From: Anaerotignum sp.
GTDB taxonomy: Bacteria; Bacillota; Clostridia; Lachnospirales; Anaerotignaceae
Assembly: GCA_020024395.1 (NCBI GenBank)
Contig: JAHHTV010000012.1
Coordinates: forward strand, 1-16,036
Length of the DNA: 16,036 nucleotides
Direction: 5' to 3'
Numbering within the stretch: the stretch's first letter is position 1; every line of letters starts with the position of its first letter. This document shows, in pieces, positions 7,512 to 12,849 of this stretch. Under the pieces are notes generated by a model. It worked only from the letters and a program-made list of their open reading frames with translations. It had not been told where the DNA came from and did no database searches. Position numbers and translations under genes: made by a program.

Positions 7512-8233
7512 ATTTGAAAAAATTTTCATTCGTTATTTGTACGATTGTGGCAATATTGTTCGGTTTTTCGACATATTCTGTGGTACACCCAGAACATTTT
7601 TTACATAAACCAAAAACATTCACTGCGGCACAAGTTGCACAAATGCCCTTAGACAGCAAAGGACAATTACCTGCCTTTGATATTCCTTATATACAAGGTG
7701 CTACACAATTTTCTGATGATGTGTTATATACTGCAGATAAAATGACTGTAAAAGCCATTGATGTGATACCGACCAATGTCTACGAATTACAAAAATGGAC
7801 ATCCCCTACCAAAAGAGTTGGCAAACGCCGTGGCAGAGCAACTAGCGGAAGAATTGTACAAAAAGACCTCGTTGTGACAAGCTATTTTCACGATGAAACT
7901 TCTTACAATCGCTATTATATATTAGAACTACCTGACCACAGCCATATACTTGCAAAAATACCACCACATTTTGTTTCTGCCGCAAAAAAAGGCAAACCTT
8001 TACCCATTGGTGAAAAAACAGCCGTACCTGCTGCTGCACAAAATGCATTATCAAAATATAAACCACAATACCAATTCCCCACAGATTGTGTATATGATTG
8101 CTTTGACGATACATGGTATGAACACAACGACCTTTTGATATTTTTTATCAAAGGAGTAATTGCATTGATTGTTTCAGCTGTTGTTTTTTTCCCATTATCA
8201 AAAATAATTGAAAAAATATGTAAAAAATCATAA
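7508..8233 (+). CDS. Two-TM membrane protein of unknown function, coupled to the SUKH-like gene
   Basis: This 241-residue protein has one hydrophobic helix near each end, at about 6-26 and 208-232. Between them is a region of about 180 residues, rich in lysine, proline and tyrosine, that is probably outside the cell. A short basic stretch, KRVGKRRGR (102-110), lies within it. The C-terminal tail after TM2 is lysine-rich, which suits a cytoplasmic position. If both ends are inside, this is a hairpin topology with a large external loop. Two cysteines (C194, C198) sit close to TM2. I recognise no family. The start overlaps the upstream stop and has AAAGGGGG in front of it, so the two proteins are probably made in fixed proportion and may interact. 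No clear terminator was found before the rpsF promoter. Confidence 0.6.
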   Translation: MNLKKFSFVICTIVAILFGFSTYSVVHPEHFLHKPKTFTAAQVAQMPLDSKGQLPAFDIPYIQGATQFSDDVLYTADKMTVKAIDVIPTNVYELQKWTSPTKRVGKRRGRATSGRIVQKDLVVTSYFHDETSYNRYYILELPDHSHILAKIPPHFVSAAKKGKPLPIGEKTAVPAAAQNALSKYKPQYQFPTDCVYDCFDDTWYEHNDLLIFFIKGVIALIVSAVVFFPLSKIIEKICKKS

Positions 8234-8291
8234 GGATACTGTTTGTGTTTTGTATACATTTTTCAAAATTGATGATAGTATAAAAAAAACC

Positions 8292-8320
8292 TTGTGTTTT
8301 AGCTTATTTTGTGCTATGCT
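8292..8320 (+). promoter_or_regulatory. Promoter of the rpsF-ssb-rpsR operon
   Basis: TTGTGT (8292-8297) and TATGCT (8315-8320) have the ideal 17-bp spacing. The start codon of rpsF is about 90 bp downstream, leaving a leader with two hairpins. Confidence 0.7.
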
Positions 8321-8365
8321 GTTTTGGTATGAGCGATTTTGCTCATATATAGAAGAAAAATCCTT

Positions 8366-8388
8366 GCTCTTTCTAGGTATGAAAGGGC
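8366..8388 (+). promoter_or_regulatory. Hairpin in the rpsF leader, candidate autoregulatory site
   Basis: GCTCTTTC (8366-8373) pairs with GAAAGGGC (8381-8388) over 8 bp with one G-U pair and a 7-nt loop, 10 bases before the ribosome binding site AAGGAGGTG. A smaller GAGC/GCTC hairpin lies at 8331-8344. Leaders that bind the S6:S18 complex are known upstream of rpsF in many bacteria. I could not identify the published consensus (a CCG-type element) here, so this is only a positional candidate. Confidence 0.35.
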
Positions 8389-8416
8389 CATTGTCCAAAA
8401 GGAGGTGTAACCTAAC

Positions 8417-8704
8417 ATGAACAAATACGAATTGGCGTTGGTATTGAGTCCCGCACTTGATGAAGAAAGCAGAGCAGCGGAAGTTGCAAAAGTACAGGCT
8501 GTACTGGAAAGATTTGACGCAAAAATCGAAAAAGTTGATGATTGGGGCAAAAGAAAACTTGCTTACGAAATCAAAAAAGTAAACGAAGGTTTCTTCAGCT
8601 TCACAACTTTTGAAGCACCTGCTTCTGCACCTGCAGAAATCGAAGCTCGTATGCGTATTATGGAAAACGTTTTGCGTTATCTCATCGTTCGTAAAGAAGC
8701 ATAA
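8417..8704 (+). CDS. rpsF: 30S ribosomal protein S6
   Basis: S6 binds with S18 to the central domain (platform) of the 30S subunit. The 95-residue length is usual. The beginning NKYELALVLSPALDEE and the segment IEKVDDWGKRKLAYEIKKVNEGFF are characteristic of the family, as is the end MENVLRYLIVRKE. An excellent ribosome binding site, AAGGAGGTG, precedes the ATG. It is the first gene of the conserved rpsF-ssb-rpsR operon, and ssb begins 18 bp after its stop. Confidence 0.97.
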   Translation: MNKYELALVLSPALDEESRAAEVAKVQAVLERFDAKIEKVDDWGKRKLAYEIKKVNEGFFSFTTFEAPASAPAEIEARMRIMENVLRYLIVRKEA

Positions 8705-8722
8705 TTAAGGGAGAGGTTTTCT

Positions 8723-9175
8723 ATGAACAAAGTGATTTTGATGGGCAGATTGACAAAAGACCCAGAAGTGCGTTATGCACAAAGCAACGAACCTCTTGCT
8801 GTGGCAAGATACACTTTGGCAGTGAACCGCCGTTTCAAACGTGCTGGCGAGCAAGACGCTGATTTTATCGGATGTGTTGCATTTGGTAAAACAGGCGAAT
8901 TTGCAGAAAAATATTTCAAAAAAGGTCAAATGGTTGGCGTTGTCGGCAGATTACAAGTTCGTTCTTGGGACGACAACGAAGGAAAAAAACATTGGACAAC
9001 GGAAGTGGTTGTAGAAGAACAGCACTTTGCAGAAAGCAAATCTTCTTTTGAAAGCAACCGTGGTGGCGATTTTGTGCCCAAAGCTCCCGCTCCTGCTGCC
9101 CCACAACCTAGTGGCAATGCAGATGGTTTTTATCCGATTGATGAAAGCATCGAAGATGACGATTTGCCTTTCTAA
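8723..9175 (+). CDS. ssb: Single-stranded DNA-binding protein
   Basis: SSB coats single-stranded DNA during replication and repair and recruits partner enzymes. Residues 1-105 form the OB fold, with the family signatures NKVILMGRLTKDPEVRY and a VVGRLQVRSWDDNEGKKHWTTEVVV-like core. Residues 106-140 are a linker containing an APAPAAPQP stretch. The C-terminal DDDLPF is the acidic tip that binds replication and repair proteins. The length of 150 residues is typical of the bacterial form. A GGGAGAGG site precedes the ATG. Its position between rpsF and rpsR is the usual arrangement in Firmicutes. Confidence 0.97.
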   Translation: MNKVILMGRLTKDPEVRYAQSNEPLAVARYTLAVNRRFKRAGEQDADFIGCVAFGKTGEFAEKYFKKGQMVGVVGRLQVRSWDDNEGKKHWTTEVVVEEQHFAESKSSFESNRGGDFVPKAPAPAAPQPSGNADGFYPIDESIEDDDLPF

Positions 9176-9202
9176 CATCATCAAGAAAAGGAGGCTCGGA
9201 AC

Positions 9203-9433
9203 ATGATACAGAAAAAACGTGGTCGTAGAAAAAAACGCGTATGCCAATGTTGTGCAGATAAAATAACAACAATCGATTACAAAGATGTAAGCAAACTGAG
9301 AAGATATGTTTCTGAAAGAGGAAAAATTCTTCCTAGAAGAATTACAGGCAACTGTGCAAAACACCAGAGAGCGTTGACAACAGCTATCAAAAGAGCTAGA
9401 CACGTATCCCTGATGCCTTACACACAGGACTAA
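9203..9433 (+). CDS. rpsR: 30S ribosomal protein S18
   Basis: S18 pairs with S6 on the 30S platform. The 76-residue protein has the usual basic N-terminus (KKRGRRKKR), the VCQCCADK stretch with C14, C16 and C17, and the highly conserved [17 protein letters not shown] and TTAIKRARH segments. The cysteines, including the later one in GNCAKH, suggest the metal-binding (C+) form of S18; that is inferred, not shown. A perfect AAGGAGG precedes the ATG. It is the last gene of the operon, followed by a strong terminator. Confidence 0.97.
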   Translation: MIQKKRGRRKKRVCQCCADKITTIDYKDVSKLRRYVSERGKILPRRITGNCAKHQRALTTAIKRARHVSLMPYTQD

Positions 9434-9440
9434 GATACAC

Positions 9441-9473
9441 AAAACCATGCAAAATATTTTGCATGGTTTTTTT
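9441..9473 (+). terminator. Intrinsic terminator of the rpsF operon
   Basis: Bases 9441-9470 form a perfect 30-nt palindrome built on AAAACCATGCAAAA and TTTTGCATGGTTTT, with T residues continuing to 9473. It begins 8 bp after the rpsR stop. Confidence 0.92.
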
Positions 9474-9575
9474 ATATGTATAAATGCCCTTTTTCTGATT
9501 GTTTTTGAAAAATAGGAATAAAATACTATTTTTTTGATTATATTACTACAAAGAGCAGAAGGAGGCAGGCTATCT

Positions 9576-9803
9576 ATGAAAAAACCCATACCACATACCG
9601 AACGTGAAAAATTGCTTTCCCATATACAAAACATACAAGCACAACTGGCACTTGCACATGCTGGATTTTCCTATGCAACTGACGAAGATTTGATTGACAG
9701 CTACAGTTATGAAATATTGGCTTTGCACAAAAAATACGAATATTTATTAAAATGTGCCAAAGAACAAGGTTTGCTTGCTTTGGGCAATGCAAAAATCAGT
9801 TAA
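9576..9803 (+). CDS. DUF2508-like small protein (YaaL-like)
   Basis: This is a 75-residue soluble protein of unknown function. It is mostly helical and rich in alanine, leucine and tyrosine. The spacing of an acidic IDSYSYE segment followed by LHKKYEYLLKCAKEQGLL resembles B. subtilis YaaL (DUF2508). The match is from memory and from context: yaaL lies directly before bofA in B. subtilis, and here a BofA-like gene follows 11 bp after the stop. ATG 9576 has AAGGAGG upstream; an earlier in-frame ATG at 9534 lacks a site. The only upstream promoter match (TTGTTT 9499, TACTAT 9524, 19-bp gap) is weak, so the promoter or sigma factor is unresolved. Confidence 0.65.
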   Translation: MKKPIPHTEREKLLSHIQNIQAQLALAHAGFSYATDEDLIDSYSYEILALHKKYEYLLKCAKEQGLLALGNAKIS

Positions 9804-9814
9804 GGAGGGATAAT

Positions 9815-10063
9815 ATGGACAGTACCGCCCTACTTTCCATGATGATATTAACCTGTTTGGGCATATTGGTGGTCGCAGCATTGGCAAAACCATTGCGTTT
9901 ATTATTGCGTTTTTGTCTTTCTGCGATTGGTGGCACAGCACTGCTTTTTTTGTGTGGCAAAATAGGGATTTGTGTTGGTATCAATATGATTACCATATTG
10001 ATAGCTGGTGTATTGGGTATCCCAGGCATATTGGGATTAATATTATGCAGTATTTTTTTATAA
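9815..10063 (+). CDS. bofA: BofA-like pro-sigma-K processing inhibitor family protein
   Basis: In B. subtilis BofA is a membrane protein of the forespore-engulfing membrane that holds SpoIVFB inactive until the forespore signals, delaying sigma-K activation. The 82-residue product has two or three hydrophobic segments (about 6-24, 33-49 and 56-82). Its C-terminal part, GICVGINMITILIAGVLGIPG (51-71), matches the most conserved BofA stretch closely. A perfect AAGGAGG precedes ATG 9815. Its partner is the YaaL-like gene just upstream, as in B. subtilis. BofA-family genes occur in many clostridia, some of which lack the classic sigma-K checkpoint, so the precise role in this organism is inference. 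Confidence 0.82.
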   Translation: MDSTALLSMMILTCLGILVVAALAKPLRLLLRFCLSAIGGTALLFLCGKIGICVGINMITILIAGVLGIPGILGLILCSIFL

Positions 10064-10113
10064 CCAAACATTTGTTTGTAATTTTTTGTCGATAAGAATT
10101 TATATACTGGAAA

Positions 10114-10142
10114 TTGACAGAAATTATGCATTGTGATATGAT
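10114..10142 (+). promoter_or_regulatory. Strong sigma-A promoter for the rhomboid leader
   Basis: A perfect TTGACA (10114-10119) and TATGAT (10137-10142) are separated by exactly 17 bp. Transcription should begin near 10149, some 140 bases before the rhomboid start codon. It is the only credible promoter between bofA and that gene. Confidence 0.85.
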
Positions 10143-10149
10143 ACATAAA

Positions 10150-10291
10150 GATAAAGTAGAAATGTTTCTATTTTATTCTAAATTTTTGATGATAAGAATA
10201 CCCCCATTTTTCTTATCACTTGCCGAGAAAAGTCGTCGGATATCCACACCGACGGCTTTTTTCTTATTCTATTACATAAGGAGGAACACAC
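10150..10291 (+). promoter_or_regulatory. Structured leader with terminator: candidate attenuator or small RNA
   Basis: Three tandem hairpins follow the promoter. Hairpin I pairs 10151-10162 with 10165-10176 over 12 bp, including one G-U pair. Hairpin II pairs TGATAAGAA (10190-10198) with TTCTTATCA (10210-10218) around a C-rich 11-nt loop. Hairpin III is the terminator at 10231-10262. Only 16 bases separate the T-run from the ribosome binding site AAGGAGG (10278-10284), and no promoter fits in between. Expression of the rhomboid gene therefore seems to need read-through. I recognise no known riboswitch or T-box in it. A stand-alone RNA of about 110 nt is the alternative. Confidence 0.6.
10231..10262 (+). 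terminator. Terminator inside the rhomboid leader
   Basis: AGTCGTCGG (10231-10239) pairs with CCGACGGCT (10249-10257) over 9 bp with one G-U pair and a 9-nt loop, followed by six T. This is the most GC-rich hairpin in the window. GCCGA (10222-10226), just upstream, could compete for part of the stem. Confidence 0.88.
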
Positions 10292-11260
10292 ATGACAGAG
10301 AACTTATTTTTGGAAAATTTCAAAAAATTATTGTTACAACAAGACTTTGAAGCCATCACACCAGAATGTTTTTTTCGTGTAGAAAATCCTGTATTATATG
10401 CAATTTGTCTACAAAATGACAACCCACAAAAACAAATCATTTCAAATTTATATGAACAGTTAGACCAATTTTATTGTCAAAGGTTGATTTGTATTTTTAT
10501 CTCTACAGATAATGAAATACCACTTTTATATGAACATACACAAAATGATACTTATTTTTTTGTTACTTGGCATTATAACATAGAAAATAAAACGCTGACT
10601 GCTGCCCCAGAGGCACCCACCAAAATTTTCGGTATCGAAAAAATACTGAAAAAAGCAGTCAGTGGTGATGTATCTTCTGCATATACACCCACCGAAATAC
10701 AAGAACATCAAAAACCACTTGTCACATATGCCATATTTGGTATTTGTGCTGTTTTGATGCTCTATGCCATATTATCTGGTGAAAAAGATTTGCTTTTGGA
10801 CGCATTTTGTACCAGTGATATTGGTGTATTTGTTGACAAAGAATATTATCGGCTTTTTACGGCTATGTTTTTCCATACAGGCATCATGCATATTGCTGCA
10901 AACAGCATTTATCTATTTTATTTTGGTACACGTGCAGAATTGCTATTGGGACATTTTCGGTATTTGGTGTTTTATATATTGTGTGGACTTTGTGGCAGTG
11001 TTGCAAGCGTTTGTTTGAGTGGGTATCCAGCTGTCGGGGCTTCTGGTGCAATATTTGGTATATTGGGCGGTATGTTGGTTGCGGTCAAAAGATATGGCTC
11101 TCACTATACAGGTATGAATTCTGCCACCATGTTATTGCTTGCCACTTCTGCTTTGTTGATGGGTTTTTTGGATATGGGTGTAGATAATTTTGCACATTTG
11201 GGCGGCTTTTTCTGCGGTCTTTTGCTGTTTTTCGCCATGACAAAAAATAGAGAAAACTGA
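10292..11260 (+). CDS. Rhomboid-family intramembrane serine protease with N-terminal soluble domain
   Basis: Rhomboids cut transmembrane segments of other proteins inside the membrane. The catalytic serine S251 lies in GASGAIFG, and the partner H302 in DNFAHLGG. H200 and N204 form the HxxxN motif (HIAAN) that builds the oxyanion site. YYRLFTAMFFHTG (189-201) matches the usual segment leading into that helix. All expected active residues are present, so it should be active. About six membrane helices fill residues 145-318. The first 140 residues form a soluble domain that I do not recognise; B. subtilis YqgP also carries an N-terminal soluble domain, but I cannot show homology by eye. AAGGAGG lies 8 bases before ATG 10292. 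The gene sits behind a leader with an intrinsic terminator, which suggests conditional expression. Confidence 0.92.
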   Translation: MTENLFLENFKKLLLQQDFEAITPECFFRVENPVLYAICLQNDNPQKQIISNLYEQLDQFYCQRLICIFISTDNEIPLLYEHTQNDTYFFVTWHYNIENKTLTAAPEAPTKIFGIEKILKKAVSGDVSSAYTPTEIQEHQKPLVTYAIFGICAVLMLYAILSGEKDLLLDAFCTSDIGVFVDKEYYRLFTAMFFHTGIMHIAANSIYLFYFGTRAELLLGHFRYLVFYILCGLCGSVASVCLSGYPAVGASGAIFGILGGMLVAVKRYGSHYTGMNSATMLLLATSALLMGFLDMGVDNFAHLGGFFCGLLLFFAMTKNREN

Positions 11261-11274
11261 TATATTTTTTATAT

Positions 11275-11480
11275 TTGTCCACATACCATATTTGTGGATA
11301 ACTTTCTATTTATACACAATATCATACCAAATATTGAAAAAATTCCAAAAATTCGGTAAAAACTATGCCAAATATGCAATATATATGATATAATCTATCC
11401 ACATAAAACTATATATAGCATCATCACAAAATAAGTTATCAACATTTTTTCTGTGGATAAGTACAACAGATTGTGGATAA
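11275..11480. promoter_or_regulatory. Cluster of seven DnaA-box sequences
   Basis: Relative to TTATCCACA there are three perfect boxes, all on the minus strand (11293-11301, 11452-11460, 11472-11480). Four more have one mismatch on the plus strand: TTGTCCACA (11275-11283), TTATACACA (11310-11318), CTATCCACA (11395-11403) and TTATCAACA (11436-11444). TTATACACA equals the R2 box of E. coli oriC. An AT-rich stretch (11319-11394) separates two sub-clusters. The whole cluster fills the 240-bp gap between the rhomboid and uracil-DNA glycosylase genes, and its last two boxes lie in the glycosylase 5' leader. Confidence 0.85.
11365..11394 (+). promoter_or_regulatory. Likely promoter of the uracil-DNA glycosylase gene
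   Basis: A perfect TATAAT (11389-11394) has ATGCCA (11365-11370) at 18 bp as a mediocre -35. A DnaA box (11395-11403) directly abuts the -10 element, so DnaA bound there would be expected to affect initiation. The start codon is about 105 bp downstream. Confidence 0.55.
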
Positions 11481-11500
11481 CAAGAAAGGATTGGTATGTT

Positions 11501-12070
11501 ATGAAACAACTTTGCGACAAATTACAGCAAGCAGTGATGAACTCCCCATATAGTGACAAAGTCATCGTATTTGGTGAAGGCAAACAAAACCCACGCATTA
11601 TGATGATTGGTGAAGCACCTGGTGGAGATGAAGAAAAACAAAGACGTCCCTTTGTTGGAAAAGCAGGCAAAAATCTTTCTGAATTTTTGAAAGTGGTGGG
11701 ATTGGAACGAGAAGAAATCTATATCTCCAATGTGGTGAAACTGCGTCCCATTAAATTAAGCCCAAAAACAGGAAATCCTGTCAATCGACCACCTTCTAAA
11801 GATGAAATTGCATTCTTTTTGCCTTATTTGCAAGAAGAAATCAAACTTGCTGACCCAGAATGGATTGTTACACTGGGTAATGTGCCTTTGCAGGCTGTAA
11901 CAGGTGACCCAAAAGCAAGTATTGGTGATTATCACGGCAAAGTCACCCCTTTATCAGATGGCAGAAAATTGTTTGCACTATATCACCCTGCAGCTATCAT
12001 ATATAACCGTGGATTGGCAGAAACATATGCTGCTGATTTGGCATTACTCAAACAAGAACTGAATGCATAA
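11501..12070 (+). CDS. Uracil-DNA glycosylase (family 4-like), without iron-sulfur cysteines
   Basis: This base-excision repair enzyme removes uracil arising from cytosine deamination or dUTP incorporation. The 189-residue protein has the family 4 active-site motif GEAPGGDE (37-44), followed by RPFVGKAG (49-56), and the second motif HPAAI (162-166). NVVKLRPIK and IVTLGNVPLQAVTG are further family segments. Classic family 4 enzymes bind a 4Fe-4S cluster through four cysteines, but this protein has a single cysteine (C5) and a leucine where NVVKCRP is usual, so the cluster must be absent. Similar cysteine-poor forms occur in clostridia, to my knowledge. ATG 11501 has AGAAAGGA ten bases upstream. 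An in-frame ATG at 11453 falls within a DnaA box and has no ribosome binding site. Confidence 0.9.
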   Translation: MKQLCDKLQQAVMNSPYSDKVIVFGEGKQNPRIMMIGEAPGGDEEKQRRPFVGKAGKNLSEFLKVVGLEREEIYISNVVKLRPIKLSPKTGNPVNRPPSKDEIAFFLPYLQEEIKLADPEWIVTLGNVPLQAVTGDPKASIGDYHGKVTPLSDGRKLFALYHPAAIIYNRGLAETYAADLALLKQELNA

Positions 12071-12083
12071 GTCATTGCCATTT

Positions 12084-12122
12084 TACAAGCTGTTGTGTAT
12101 GACACATCAGCTTGTATTGTTT
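12084..12122 (+). terminator. Probable terminator after uracil-DNA glycosylase
   Basis: TACAAGCTG (12084-12092) pairs with CAGCTTGTA (12108-12116). After one T-T mismatch, TGTGT pairs with ACACA around a 3-nt loop. The following ATTGTTTT is a moderate T-tract. Some read-through into the next gene is plausible because no promoter could be found for it. Confidence 0.7.
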
Positions 12123-12146
12123 TGCAACATAAAAAGGAGATTTGAT

Positions 12147-12821
12147 ATGCTTTTAATACAACAAATCACATTACAATGGCAAAAAGCAGAAAGAGCCGCA
12201 AAATATGCAAATATACGCAGAGCATTTCCACTTGCATATCAGCTCTCTCCATTGCCACAACAAAATTATGAAATCCTATTACATCGTATGTCTTATTTCC
12301 AACATGGCACAAAAATACAAAATGCTTTGGAAGCGATATACACAGATTTTCAGCAGCTACCAAAAACAGATATCCATTTTTCTGATGATGACATCACACG
12401 TTTGATTACACAAAGACAACAATGGATACAAAAACATACCTATCAATATTATGATAAACCTAGTGATGTAAATTGTACAAATATCATAATTACAAAACAA
12501 GATTGCGATTATATCGTCACATTTTGTGAGCAATGTTGTGGTGGTATGCCCATTTATCGTGGACACAACAAAGATTTTCAAAATATAAAATCCCAATTTT
12601 ATGGCAAAAATTTATTGAATGAAACGGCTTTTTCACTTGAACAAAACCACTATGGCAGAATACTATATCAAAAACGTTTTACTGATATAGATACTGGAAA
12701 TTGGTACTACAAACGGTTTATTTTTAATTTTTTACATACCAACACAAAAACAATAAACAAAAATATATTTGTTTCTCGCAAACCAGATATCATCTATACA
12801 CAACTTGGTGATTTATTTTAG
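12147..12821 (+). CDS. Hypothetical protein
   Basis: This is a 224-residue soluble protein with no signal peptide or membrane helix and no recognised family. The N-terminal 90 residues look helical and are rich in glutamine and leucine (LPQQNYEILLHRMSYF). The middle contains a cysteine cluster: C108, then C117, C124, C127 and C128 within DCDYIVTFCEQCCGG. Such spacing could bind a metal, but the sequence fits no standard zinc motif. The C-terminal half has many aromatic and asparagine residues (GNWYYKRFIFNFLH), suggesting beta strands. ATG 12147 follows AAAAAGGAG; the open frame runs back to 12063 without another good site. It may be transcribed by read-through from the glycosylase gene. A shared terminator separates it from the convergent M20 gene. 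Confidence 0.65.
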   Translation: MLLIQQITLQWQKAERAAKYANIRRAFPLAYQLSPLPQQNYEILLHRMSYFQHGTKIQNALEAIYTDFQQLPKTDIHFSDDDITRLITQRQQWIQKHTYQYYDKPSDVNCTNIIITKQDCDYIVTFCEQCCGGMPIYRGHNKDFQNIKSQFYGKNLLNETAFSLEQNHYGRILYQKRFTDIDTGNWYYKRFIFNFLHTNTKTINKNIFVSRKPDIIYTQLGDLF

Positions 12822-12849
12822 AAAAAAAGACACAACTGTGTCTTTTTTT
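12822..12849. terminator. Bidirectional terminator between convergent genes
   Basis: AAAAAAAGACACA (12822-12834) pairs with TGTGTCTTTTTTT (12837-12849). The A-run and T-run flanks give a T-tract on either strand, so it can end the gene before it and the M20 gene on the other strand. It begins right after one stop codon and overlaps the other (12848-12850). Confidence 0.9.

Noticed and set aside
8951..9634. 227-codon open frame on the minus strand.
   Set aside because: It lies across ssb, rpsR and a terminator, lacks a ribosome binding site and has no family motifs; it is a shadow of well-recognised genes.
10240..10248. ATATCCACA in the loop of the rhomboid-leader terminator as a DnaA box.
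   Set aside because: It is a single one-mismatch copy with no neighbours; similar isolated matches occur elsewhere, for example TTATCCACC at 13101-13109 inside a coding region.
10150..10262. T-box or a common riboswitch as the identity of the rhomboid leader.
   Set aside because: The T-box AGGGTGG element and the conserved cores of the FMN, TPP, SAM, lysine, purine, glycine, fluoride and M-box classes are not present by eye.
11261..11500. Calling the DnaA-box cluster the chromosomal oriC.
   Set aside because: dnaA, dnaN and rpmH are not adjacent, and the nearby genes on both sides run in the same direction, which does not suit a bidirectional origin. The boxes are reported without that claim.
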